64,000 nt of DNA, taken from NCBI GenBank assembly GCA_009779135.1, contig WREW01000001.1, positions 1 to 64,000 on the forward strand. The letters are read 5' to 3'. Source of the DNA: Alphaproteobacteria bacterium (lineage in GTDB: Bacteria; Pseudomonadota; Alphaproteobacteria; UBA9219). Made by a program: the position numbers and the translations under genes. This document shows, one piece after another, positions 1-8,491 of the stretch; positions within the stretch are counted from its first letter, which is position 1, and every line of letters begins with the position of its first letter. Below the pieces are notes generated by a model. That model ran no database searches. It was not told where the DNA came from and was given only the letters and a program-made list of their open reading frames with translations.

Positions 1-2530
1 GCTGGCGCCGGACGCTCGCCTATCGTCCCTTTCGGCGCAATCATGGAGTTTGTCGCCGCAGACATATCCAGAACCGAACCATCCGTCACGCTTGACGACC
101 CCAACGCCGCCGCCGAACCAAAAATATTCCCCGTAACGTAAGCGCCTGTCCCCGTCACCCGCAGCCGCTCCGTCCCCGCAATCGCCACCTGCACCTGCGA
201 GGCCGCATCAGAGTAAAGCCCCGTTGTCTCATCATCCTGACGGCTCAAATAAGTCTTCGTCGCGCTGGTGCCGAGATAAAACGCCGCATCATTCGGGCTT
301 AGCGAATCCCAGTTCGGCGGGAATCCCTGATATACTTCAAGCCTGTTAAGCGTTGTATTATACCGCAGCATGCCTTCAACAGGCGCAGCAGGCCGTTCAC
401 CCGTTGTCCCCGTCGGCGCGATCATGGAGTTTGTCGCCGCCGACATATCAAACACAGAACCGGTCGTCACGCTTGTCGCGCCAAGCGCCGCACTTGAAGC
501 AAACACACTTCCCGTTGTTTGACTATTGCCTGTAACATGCGCGCCCGTAGCACTCACCCGCAACCGCTCCGTCCCCGCGATCGCCACCTGCACCTGTGAA
601 GCCGCATCAGAATAAAGGCCCGTCGTCACATCATCTTCACGACTTAAATAGGTCTGTGTCGCACTCGTTCCAAGATAAAACTCCGCATCATTCGGGCTTA
701 ACGTATCCCAGCTCGGCGGGAATCCCTGATAAACTTCAAGACGATTAAGCGTCGTATTATACCGCAGCATGCCCTCAACAGGTGCCGCCGGACGCTCGCC
801 TGTCGTCCCCGTCGGCGCAATCATGCTGTTGGTCGCCGCCGACATATCAAACACGGAGCCCGTCGTTATGCTTGTCGAACCCAGCGCCGCCGCTGAACCA
901 AAAATATTCCCGCTTGTCCGGCTGTCGCCCGTAACATAAAGCCCTGTCCCTGTCACCCGCAAACGCTCAGTCCCCGCGATAGACACCTGCACCTGCGAGG
1001 CCGCATCCGAATACAACCCTGTCGTCACATCATCCGCGCGGCTCAAATAAGTCTGCGTTGCGCTCGTCCCCAAATAGAACTCCGCATCATTCGGACTTAG
1101 CGTATCCCAGTTCGGCGGTGATCCCTGATACACCTCAAGCCGGTTAAGTGTCGTATTATAGCGCAGCATGCCTTCAACAGGCGCCGCCGGACGCTGCCCT
1201 GTCGTACCAAGCGGCGCAATCATGCTGTTGGTCGCCGCCGACATATCAAATACGGAGCCTACAGTTACGCTTGTCGAACCCAAAGCAGCATTCGAGGCAA
1301 ACATGCTTCCCGTTGCCTGACTATTGCCTATAATATACGCCCCCGTAGCGCTCACCCGCAGCCGCTCCGTCCCCGCAATCGCCACCTGCACCTGCGAGGC
1401 CGCATCAGAGTACAAACCCGTCGTCTCATCATCTTCACGACTTAAATAAGTCTGTGTCGCGCTTGTCCCAAGATAAAACTCCGCGTCATTCGGGCTTAGC
1501 GTATCCCATTCCGGCGGATCCCCTTGATAAACCTCGAGCCGGTTAAGAGTCGTATTATACCGCAGCATACCCTCAACAGGCGCCGCAGGCCTCTCGCCCG
1601 TCGTCCCTGTCGGCGCAATCATGCTGTTGGTCGCCGCCGACATATCAAACACAGAACCCGCTGTCACACTTGTCGAACCCAGAGCCGCCGCCGAACCAAA
1701 AATATTCCCCGTAACGTAAGCGCCTGTCCCCGTCACGCGCAGCCGCTCGGTTCCCGCAATCGCCACCTGCACCCGTTCCGCCGCGTCCGAGTACAAACCT
1801 GTCGTTTCATCATCCTGACGGCTCAGATAAGTTTGCGTCGCGCTTGTGCCGAGATAAAACTCCGCATCATTCGGGCTTAGCGTATCCCATTCCGGCGGAA
1901 ATCCTTGATACACTTCAAGTCTATTGAGTGTTGTGTTATACCGCAGCATACCCGCAACAGGCGCCGCAGGCCTCTCACCCGTCGTCCCTGTCGGCGCAAT
2001 CATGGAGTTTGTCGCCGCAGACATATCAAATACAGAGCCAACCGTTATGCTTGTCGAGCCCAAAGCTGCCGCCGCGCCGAAGATATTCCCGCCGACATAC
2101 GCACCAGCCCCCGTCACCCGCAGCCGCTCCGTCCCCGCAATCGCCACCTGCACCTGCGAGGCCGCATCTGAATAAAGGCCCGTTGTTACATCATCTTCAC
2201 GGCTCAAATAAGTCTGTGTCGCGCTTGTGCCAAGATAAAATGTTGCGTCATTCGGGCTTAGAGTCTCCCAGCTCGGCGGGAATCCTTGATAGGCTTCAAG
2301 CCGGTTAAGTGTCGTATTATAGCGCAGCATGCCTTCAACAGGCGCCGCAGGGCGCTGCCCTGTTGTACCAAGCGGCGCAATCATGCTGTTGGTCGCCGCC
2401 GACATATCAAATACGGAACCGGTCGTTATGCTTGTCGAGCCCAAAGCCGCCGCTGCGCCAAAGATACTGCCGCTTGTCAGGCTGTCACCATCAACATAAA
2501 GGCCGTCTGCGCTCACCCGCAGCCGCTCAA
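1..2530 (-). repeat. Seven long tandem in-frame repeats (127 or 133 aa) within the giant ORF
   Basis: Motif TNSMIAP.GTTG.RPAAPVEGMLRYNTTLNRLE.YQG recurs; plus-strand anchor tcatg(gag/ctg)tt at 41, 422, 821, 1220, 1619, 2000, 2381 (spacings 381,399,399,399,381,381 bp). Confidence 0.9.
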
Positions 2531-4754
2531 CACCAGCGGAAGCAACACTCACCTGTCCCGAGGCGGCAGAGAACAAACCTGTCGTAGATTCACCCTTGCG
2601 GTACGGATTAGGCACGGTCGCGCTTTCGCCTAAGAAAACATTGGCATCAATATCGCCGATAAAGCTGCCGTCAAATGTTCCTGTGAAATAGCCGGAAAAA
2701 CCGCCTGCCGCCGTGACGCCGCCCTCAAAAGCGGCATTGCCTGTGGCACGGTCAATAATCAAAGCCGTATGGGCGCTGCCATCATCAAGGTAGCGCGTAA
2801 GTCTGTAATTCGATCCGGTATCGCTGCCGCCTTCCGGCGTTTCATCCGCGCCCGCAGCCCAGCGCATCTGATCCGTCCCCGTTGCATATTGCAAATCACG
2901 ATAAGTCGCGGCAGGCCCCGAAATGCGCAGAGACCCGTCATGAACCTGCAATTTTGCCCCGGGCGTGGCTGTCCCGATTCCGACATCACCGGCCTTGTTG
3001 ATAATCATGCGCAAAAGGCTGGCCGTATAGAATAAGAGACCGCCATCAGGGTCGTTTGATGTTCCGATGGCCTGCCCTTCACCATCCGAGATAAAATCAG
3101 GCGGATTCGCGCTCCCGCCCGTCACAAGGCCTGTGGTATCAACATCGACACTGTAATAACGTCCGGCTGTTACAATGTTCTGAAGTTTTTGCGGCGCAAT
3201 CGAACGGTCGGCAATGCGACCCATATTAAGATAGGACGAACCGCCCGTATCGCCGGAGAACAAAGTATTCAAAGCGCCTGTTTCCGTATCCGCGCCCGTT
3301 CCGCCCTTGACCACAGGAACAATGCCGATAATGTTGCCGGCTTTAACGCTTCCGGCTTCACCTGTGATGTTTACATCAATCGTGCCGTCACCGGTCAGGC
3401 CCAGAAGACTCCATGCCGTCGTTTGATCGCTTGCGAGGAAAAGCTGCTCACCCAAAGCACCGGCGCCAAGGTCCTGACGAACCGTAGGCGCATCATTGGC
3501 GTAAAAAACATTGCGCCCGAACGAACCCGCGCCCAGAGAATTAAGCGCGCTGTCCGTATCCGTAGATGTGAAAACGCCCTTCCCGATATTACCGGCCCCC
3601 AGAGCGCCCAAAGCCTCATCCGTCGAACCGGCGACAAAAACTGAATCACCGATCGAACCGGAACCCAAAGTCTGCCTTCCATCAGAAGCGGTCGGCGCTG
3701 TAAATAACGCTTTACCCACAGCGCTTGCGCCCAAAGCATCCTGCGCGGTGTCGGTCGTGTTCGAAAAGAAAACATTTTTCCCGACAGAGCCCGCGCCCAA
3801 AGCATCCACAGCCTGACTTGTCGAACCTGATGTAAAGACGGCATCACCGACAGAGCCTGCGCCCAGATTAACGCGCGCGCCGACGCTGTTGCTCGCACCC
3901 GTGCCGCCGCTTCCAACGCCAAGCGGAGTAGAAAGATTTATGTTACCAAATGACGCTATGCCGGAAACATTGATGCCTTGCGCTGAAATCGTGCCGTCAT
4001 CGCCGATCAAAACTTTAGAGCCTGTCTGGCCATATTCGATAAAAGTACCCTGATCCTGCCAGATCGCAGCCCGTTGAATAGCCGCGCCGACCGACAAGGA
4101 TTGCATCTGATCGTCACCGCGCGCCGTTTCATCATTACAGCTTGTTTCAAGCCGTCCGTTGGCGCCGGCGGTAATAATACGGAAAGCGGGCGAATCCGGC
4201 GCAGCGCGTGCATTCTCCCAGCGACAATATATATAAAACCGTCCCCACGGATCTAAAACCTTCATGCTGGCCGCAGCTACAAAAACACCGGCTTCAAACG
4301 CATCGCTGCCGCTCAACGCCAGACCGTAATCAACGGGAAGCCGCGCGATATCATCCTCCGTCACGGATTCAAAAGATTGAAGTTTGATAGGTGCCGCTTC
4401 ACAATCTTCACTTCGCTCAGCACTTCCGGGAGGGCAGAAAGTCCTTTGATCCTGACTTAAAACAGAAGTGGCCGCCAGCGTCGTCATGCTGGCCGCCATA
4501 TCGGTTTTAGCCATGCTGGTGTTGGAAACATTAATGCCGCTGCGTAAAACCTGGCTGTAGCCACTGAATAAAACACCGGCGACAACACCGGCCAAAACCA
4601 AAAGATACAAAACCGGAGCAACAGCAAAACCGGCTTGTTTATTGTTTATTTCACCCGAAAAAACGCGCGCGGAAATACAAGAGTTTTTACGATGTTCTTT
4701 TTCAAAACACCAAACTCTTGTCTTGCGACAGAAAAGTTTTAAGAGGTCATGCAT
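1..4754 (-). CDS. Giant repeat protein, partial (C-terminus off the left edge): pilin-like/TM N-terminus followed by phage tail-fibre/adhesin-like repeats
   Basis: Reading the minus strand from ATG at 4754 (MHDLLKLFCRKTRVWCFEKEHRKNSCISARVFSGEINNKQAGFAVAPVLYLLVLAGVVAGVLFSGYSQVLRSG...) I found no stop down to position 1. Frame checked: (4754-824)/3 and (4754-44)/3 are integers at the conserved NSMIAP motif. Absent from the ORF track because it has no stop in the window. Contains VGIGTATPGAKLQVHDGSLRI and RPAAPVEGMLRYNTTLNRLEVYQG, typical of tail-fibre-like proteins. AGGGAGA lies just upstream of the ATG. Confidence 0.85.
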   Translation of the reverse strand, partial: MHDLLKLFCRKTRVWCFEKEHRKNSCISARVFSGEINNKQAGFAVAPVLYLLVLAGVVAGVLFSGYSQVLRSGINVSNTSMAKTDMAASMTTLAATSVLSQDQRTFCPPGSAERSEDCEAAPIKLQSFESVTEDDIARLPVDYGLALSGSDAFEAGVFVAAASMKVLDPWGRFYIYCRWENARAAPDSPAFRIITAGANGRLETSCNDETARGDDQMQSLSVGAAIQRAAIWQDQGTFIEYGQTGSKVLIGDDGTISAQGINVSGIASFGNINLSTPLGVGSGGTGASNSVGARVNLGAGSVGDAVFTSGSTSQAVDALGAGSVGKNVFFSNTTDTAQDALGASAVGKALFTAPTASDGRQTLGSGSIGDSVFVAGSTDEALGALGAGNIGKGVFTSTDTDSALNSLGAGSFGRNVFYANDAPTVRQDLGAGALGEQLFLASDQTTAWSLLGLTGDGTIDVNITGEAGSVKAGNIIGIVPVVKGGTGADTETGALNTLFSGDTGGSSYLNMGRIADRSIAPQKLQNIVTAGRYYSVDVDTTGLVTGGSANPPDFISDGEGQAIGTSNDPDGGLLFYTASLLRMIINKAGDVGIGTATPGAKLQVHDGSLRISGPAATYRDLQYATGTDQMRWAAGADETPEGGSDTGSNYRLTRYLDDGSAHTALIIDRATGNAAFEGGVTAAGGFSGYFTGTFDGSFIGDIDANVFLGESATVPNPYRKGESTTGLFSAASGQVSVASAGVERLRVSADGLYVDGDSLTSGSIFGAAAALGSTSITTGSVFDMSAATNSMIAPLGTTGQRPAAPVEGMLRYNTTLNRLEAYQGFPPSWETLSPNDATFYLGTSATQTYLSREDDVTTGLYSDAASQVQVAIAGTERLRVTGAGAYVGGNIFGAAAALGSTSITVGSVFDMSAATNSMIAPTGTTGERPAAPVAGMLRYNTTLNRLEVYQGFPPEWDTLSPNDAEFYLGTSATQTYLSRQDDETTGLYSDAAERVQVAIAGTERLRVTGTGAYVTGNIFGSAAALGSTSVTAGSVFDMSAATNSMIAPTGTTGERPAAPVEGMLRYNTTLNRLEVYQGDPPEWDTLSPNDAEFYLGTSATQTYLSREDDETTGLYSDAASQVQVAIAGTERLRVSATGAYIIGNSQATGSMFASNAALGSTSVTVGSVFDMSAATNSMIAPLGTTGQRPAAPVEGMLRYNTTLNRLEVYQGSPPNWDTLSPNDAEFYLGTSATQTYLSRADDVTTGLYSDAASQVQVSIAGTERLRVTGTGLYVTGDSRTSGNIFGSAAALGSTSITTGSVFDMSAATNSMIAPTGTTGERPAAPVEGMLRYNTTLNRLEVYQGFPPSWDTLSPNDAEFYLGTSATQTYLSREDDVTTGLYSDAASQVQVAIAGTERLRVSATGAHVTGNSQTTGSVFASSAALGATSVTTGSVFDMSAATNSMIAPTGTTGERPAAPVEGMLRYNTTLNRLEVYQGFPPNWDSLSPNDAAFYLGTSATKTYLSRQDDETTGLYSDAASQVQVAIAGTERLRVTGTGAYVTGNIFGSAAALGSSSVTDGSVLDMSAATNSMIAPKGTIGERPAP
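3405..3866 (-). repeat. Seven tandem 22-aa (66 bp) repeats of type LGAGsvGkxvFxxxxtxxAxxa
   Basis: Translation: LGAGSVGDAVFTSGSTSQAVDA / LGAGSVGKNVFFSNTTDTAQDA / LGASAVGKALFTAPTASDGRQT / LGSGSIGDSVFVAGSTDEALGA / LGAGNIGKGVFTSTDTDSALNS / LGAGSFGRNVFYANDAPTVRQD / LGAGALGEQLFLASDQTTAWSL. Confidence 0.9.
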
Positions 4755-4912
4755 GTCTCCCTCTTAAACTTCCTGCATGTTCCATGCGAGGCACGCTCAT
4801 CGAAAAAAACCCTCGCGTCTTTTTTTTCAGACGGAAATCAAACGACACGCGGAAATAGTGCGAGGGAAATCGTTAACATTTAGTTCAATTTTATTGACGA
4901 AATATTTTGAAT

Positions 4913-6178
4913 CTACATTGTGTGTTCATCTTGCGGTGTAAATTGAATCGGTGCGGGATTAATAACAATGTTTTCCGGTTTGCTTATTTCCATCACAGCA
5001 AGCCCGCGTTCTATTGCACCGTTTTGCTGCAAACGAAACAGGCCGTCAACACCTGCAAAACCTGTCTGCATTGTCAAAGTTGATTGCGTCAACGCAAGTC
5101 CGTGATGCGTCAAAACAGCCGCGAGCGCCGTCGCATCATAAGCCAATGTTGCAAGCCTGAGCGGTGCAGCACCGTAAGTTTCTTCAAACGCTTTTAAAAA
5201 TGCTGCACGCGAAGAAAGCTCCGCCGCAGGAAACCATGCACCTGAAAGTGCTGGCATTTCCTGCACAATATGCGGTTCATCCCAAAGGCCTGTGCCAAGA
5301 AGTTTCACGCGCTGAACGTCAAGACCCGCCTGCACAAGATTGGTCAGAATACTTTTTAATTGTGCACCTCCGACCGGAAGGAATAGCGCATCAATCTCAT
5401 CTTGCGCTGCAACAATCGGGCCTGTGTCACCGACCGGACGCTCGATGACAATCTGTCCGCCGAGATGCCTCACCGCGCGGCGGAATGTATCGGAAACAAT
5501 CTGGCCGTAAGGCCCCATCGGCACAATCATCGCAAAACGTGTTTTGCCGCGCTCAAAAGCATAAGACACAATCCGTTCAACCTGTGGCGCCGGAGCAAAG
5601 CCCAAAACATAAATACCGGATTGAGCTAAGGAAACATCCGTTGAAAGCGCAAGCATGCTTACGCCTGCTTTTTGCGCAACCGGCTTTGCTGCGGACACTT
5701 CTGCTGCAAAAACAGGCCCGATCAAAAGCCGTGCGCCTGAAGCCAGAGCCTCACGCGCAGCCGCAGCCGCGCCTTGGGGCGTGCCTTGCGTATCACGCGG
5801 CAGCAATTCAAAATTATTGACGCCAATATCAAACACCGCCATTTGTGCAGCCTTGACCATCGCCTCGCCAAGCGGCGCGCTGTTGCCTGTTAAAGGCACA
5901 AGTAAAGCGACTTTGACATTTTGCGCCTTAGGCGGCAAGCTGGGCGTTGAAAGCTTAGGCCTTTGCCGCGTGTCCGCCTGCCATTGAGGATATTGCGTGA
6001 CATAAGCAATGCGTCTTTGTGCAGCATCGTCTCTGGCCTGCTCTGCCGTTGCAGACGGCGCTGGCCGCATGACAGGCGTCGTTAATCCGGATGCACGGTT
6101 GGACTCGCCACATCCCGCAACACAAACCAAAGCCAAAGCAAGAGCAAGATATGAAAAACATGGACGAGAAAAAGACAT
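4913..6178 (-). CDS. Penicillin-binding protein activator LpoA-like lipoprotein (periplasmic-binding-protein fold)
   Basis: Lipobox ALVCVAGCG after MSFSRPCFSYLALALA; VKVALLVPLTGNSAPLGEAMVKAAQMAVFD typical of Peripla_BP_6/LpoA; divergent from rsmI as in lpoA-rsmI of E. coli. Start chosen at MSFSRP rather than the longest ORF. Confidence 0.8.
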   Translation of the reverse strand: MSFSRPCFSYLALALALVCVAGCGESNRASGLTTPVMRPAPSATAEQARDDAAQRRIAYVTQYPQWQADTRQRPKLSTPSLPPKAQNVKVALLVPLTGNSAPLGEAMVKAAQMAVFDIGVNNFELLPRDTQGTPQGAAAAAREALASGARLLIGPVFAAEVSAAKPVAQKAGVSMLALSTDVSLAQSGIYVLGFAPAPQVERIVSYAFERGKTRFAMIVPMGPYGQIVSDTFRRAVRHLGGQIVIERPVGDTGPIVAAQDEIDALFLPVGGAQLKSILTNLVQAGLDVQRVKLLGTGLWDEPHIVQEMPALSGAWFPAAELSSRAAFLKAFEETYGAAPLRLATLAYDATALAAVLTHHGLALTQSTLTMQTGFAGVDGLFRLQQNGAIERGLAVMEISKPENIVINPAPIQFTPQDEHTM

Positions 6179-6240
6179 CGCAACAACCTCAAGGCAAGAG
6201 AGAAAAAGGACAGCCGGATTTTGCACAATGGGCGCACTCC

Positions 6241-7125
6241 ATGCTGCAGACTAACCTCTCGACCCGTACAAGTAAACAAACGAACCTCGCCGGCACGCTA
6301 AGCATCGTGGCCACCCCCATCGGCAACAAGGGGGACATAAGCTTGCGCAGTCTTTGGGTTTTATCCTGCGTGGACGCCGTTTTGTGCGAAGACACGCGGG
6401 TGACGGGAGCTTTGCTGCGGGGCTACGGACTGCAAAAAAAGCTCATCTCCTGTCACGCGCATAATGAGGCAAGCCGCATCCCTCCCATCCTTGCGCGGCT
6501 TAAAGAAGGACAGGCCTTGGCCTATGTCAGCGACGCGGGAACCCCGCTTGTTTCAGACCCGGGCTTTCGTCTTGTGCAGGCCTGTCGGCAGGAAGGCATT
6601 CCGGTCTATCCCTGCCCGGGCGCAAATGCTGCGCTTGCCGCCCTGATGGCTGCGGGATTGCAAACGGATCATTTTTTCTTCTATGGCTTTCTGCCCGCAA
6701 AAACTGTGGCGCGCGAAAAGGCCCTCAAAGACCTCGCGCCCATCAAAGCCACTCTTATTTTCTATGAAGCGCCGCAACGGGTTCTTGCGACACTCAAAGC
6801 CATGCGCAAAATCTTCGGCCCCACCCGCACGGCCGCCTGCGCGCGCGAGCTGACCAAGCTCTACGAAACTTTCCTCGCCGCCCCCCTCGATGACCTTGTG
6901 AAGCATTTCGAGCAAACCCCGCCCAAGGGCGAGTTCGTCCTTTTGGTGGAGGCCGACGAGGAAAAACCGGCCCAAGACGAGGCCTCTTTAGACCAGCATC
7001 TCAGCCAAGCCCTTGAAATTATGAGCCTTAGAGATGCCAGCGCCCTGTTGGCCCAAACCCTCAAATGCGGTAAAAAGGAAATCTACGCCCGCGCCCTGCG
7101 TCTAAAAAAGAAGCAAACCCCTTGA
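6241..7125 (+). CDS. rsmI: 16S rRNA (cytidine(1402)-2'-O)-methyltransferase
   Basis: GTLSIVATPIGNKGDISLRSL, CEDTRVTGALL, YVSDAGTPLVSDPGFRLV, PCPGANAALAALMAAGL. Exact start uncertain; ORF extends upstream to 6091. Confidence 0.93.
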   Translation: MLQTNLSTRTSKQTNLAGTLSIVATPIGNKGDISLRSLWVLSCVDAVLCEDTRVTGALLRGYGLQKKLISCHAHNEASRIPPILARLKEGQALAYVSDAGTPLVSDPGFRLVQACRQEGIPVYPCPGANAALAALMAAGLQTDHFFFYGFLPAKTVAREKALKDLAPIKATLIFYEAPQRVLATLKAMRKIFGPTRTAACARELTKLYETFLAAPLDDLVKHFEQTPPKGEFVLLVEADEEKPAQDEASLDQHLSQALEIMSLRDASALLAQTLKCGKKEIYARALRLKKKQTP

Positions 7126-7269
7126 CAGAGAAAGATAAAAATGGCACTGACGCCTCATTCCTGAGAATGAGGGCAAGCCCTTAGGCCCCCCGTCTTGTAC
7201 ATATACATATGTGTAAGAACTATCAGGACAACCAAAGCGCTTTCAGCGCCATCATAAAAAGGACGACCT

Positions 7270-7884
7270 ATGACTAAACGTCTTGAATCTAAACACAAAA
7301 TTGACCGACGCCTTGGTGTCAACCTCTGGGGACGGGCCAAAAGCCCGCTGAACCGGCGCGACTACCGCCCGGGCCAGCACGGCCAGAGGCGGGCCAAGCC
7401 TTCGGATTACGGCACACAGCTCCTGGCCAAGCAGCGCCTGCGCGGCTATTACGGCAATGTGGGCGAGCGCCAGTTCCACCGCTATTACGAAGAAGCCATC
7501 CGCCGCAAAGGCGACAGCAGTGAAAACATGGTTCAGCTGCTCGAGCGCCGCCTTGACGCCGTGATCTATCGCATGAAGTTCGCCATCACGGTTTTTGCCG
7601 CGCGCCAGCTGGTCAATCACGGCCATGTGCTGGTCAACGGCAAGCGCGTGAATATCCCTTCCTATCAGGTGCGTGAAAATGACGTTATCGAGCTGCGCGA
7701 ACGCGCCAGAAAAATGACAGTGATTCTTCTGGCCGCCGAACTTGGCGAGCGCGATGTTCCCGACTATATGAATGTGGATCACAAAGCCATGAAAGGCACC
7801 TTCCTGCGCACACCCAAGCTTGAGGAAGTCCCCTATCCGGTTCAGATGGAACCCAATCTCGTGATCGAATATTACTCACGCTAA
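7270..7884 (+). CDS. rpsD: 30S ribosomal protein S4
   Basis: [26 protein letters not shown]...[14 protein letters not shown]4 domain [41 protein letters not shown]. Confidence 0.98.
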   Translation: MTKRLESKHKIDRRLGVNLWGRAKSPLNRRDYRPGQHGQRRAKPSDYGTQLLAKQRLRGYYGNVGERQFHRYYEEAIRRKGDSSENMVQLLERRLDAVIYRMKFAITVFAARQLVNHGHVLVNGKRVNIPSYQVRENDVIELRERARKMTVILLAAELGERDVPDYMNVDHKAMKGTFLRTPKLEEVPYPVQMEPNLVIEYYSR

Positions 7885-7899
7885 AGGAGTCTTACGTCT

Positions 7900-8322
7900 A
7901 TGGCGATCGAACATACTTTTTCTATCATCAAGCCGGACGCCACGCGGCGCAACCTGACCGGAAAAATCAACGCGATGTTTGAAGAGGCCGGTTTGCGTAT
8001 TATCGCGCAAAAACGCGCCTTTTTGACGCGCACGCAGGCCGAAGGCTTTTACGCCGTGCACAAGGAGCGCCCCTTCTTCAATGATCTCTGTACGTTTATG
8101 TCCTCAGGGCCGGTCGTGCTGCAAGTTCTTGAAGGCGAAAACGCCATCGCCCGCAACCGCGAGATCATGGGCGCCACCAACCCCGCGCAAGCGGCGGAAG
8201 GCACCATCCGCAAATACTTCGCCGAAAGCATCGAAGCCAACTCCGTCCACGGCTCCGACGCCCCCGAAACCGCCGCGATGGAAATCGCGTACTTTTTCAG
8301 CCAAGTGGAACTTGTAGGCTAG
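7900..8322 (+). CDS. ndk: Nucleoside diphosphate kinase
   Basis: [56 protein letters not shown] active-site His motif. Confidence 0.98.
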   Translation: MAIEHTFSIIKPDATRRNLTGKINAMFEEAGLRIIAQKRAFLTRTQAEGFYAVHKERPFFNDLCTFMSSGPVVLQVLEGENAIARNREIMGATNPAQAAEGTIRKYFAESIEANSVHGSDAPETAAMEIAYFFSQVELVG

Positions 8323-8337
8323 TAATTCGTGAAAAAC

Positions 8338-8441
8338 TGTCATTGCGAGGAGGGCCTTTAGGCCCGACGCGGCAATCTCTATACCAACATCGCCGAGATT
8401 GCCACGTCAATCCGCCTGCGGCGGCTCTCCTCGCAATGACA
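8338..8441. repeat. Palindromic intergenic repeat, family A (copy 1)
   Basis: tgtcattgcgagga...gacgcggcaatctc...gagattgccacgtc...tcctcgcaatgaca; nested inverted repeat between convergent ndk and dotL. Confidence 0.85.
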
Positions 8442-8491
8442 TGTTTTTCTTGCCTAGCGGGCCCATCAATCCCGTTTTGGGCCGTAGTTTA

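Noticed and set aside
353-2633. Plus-strand ORFs at 353-535, 1148-1333, 1524-1880, 1905-2171, 1928-2308, 2286-2633 with mutually similar sequences
   Set aside because: They are antisense reading frames of the long repeats in the minus-strand giant ORF; their similarity to each other comes from the underlying repeats.
3395-3922. Minus ORF of 175 aa (MALEAAARVRATASARALIWAQ...)
   Set aside because: Out-of-frame reading of the 22-aa repeat region of the giant ORF; low-complexity, W/R-rich artefact.
7190-7215. Short palindromic acatatacatatgt upstream of rpsD as a possible operator or S4 leader
   Set aside because: Too short and AT-simple to support as a regulatory site without comparative data.
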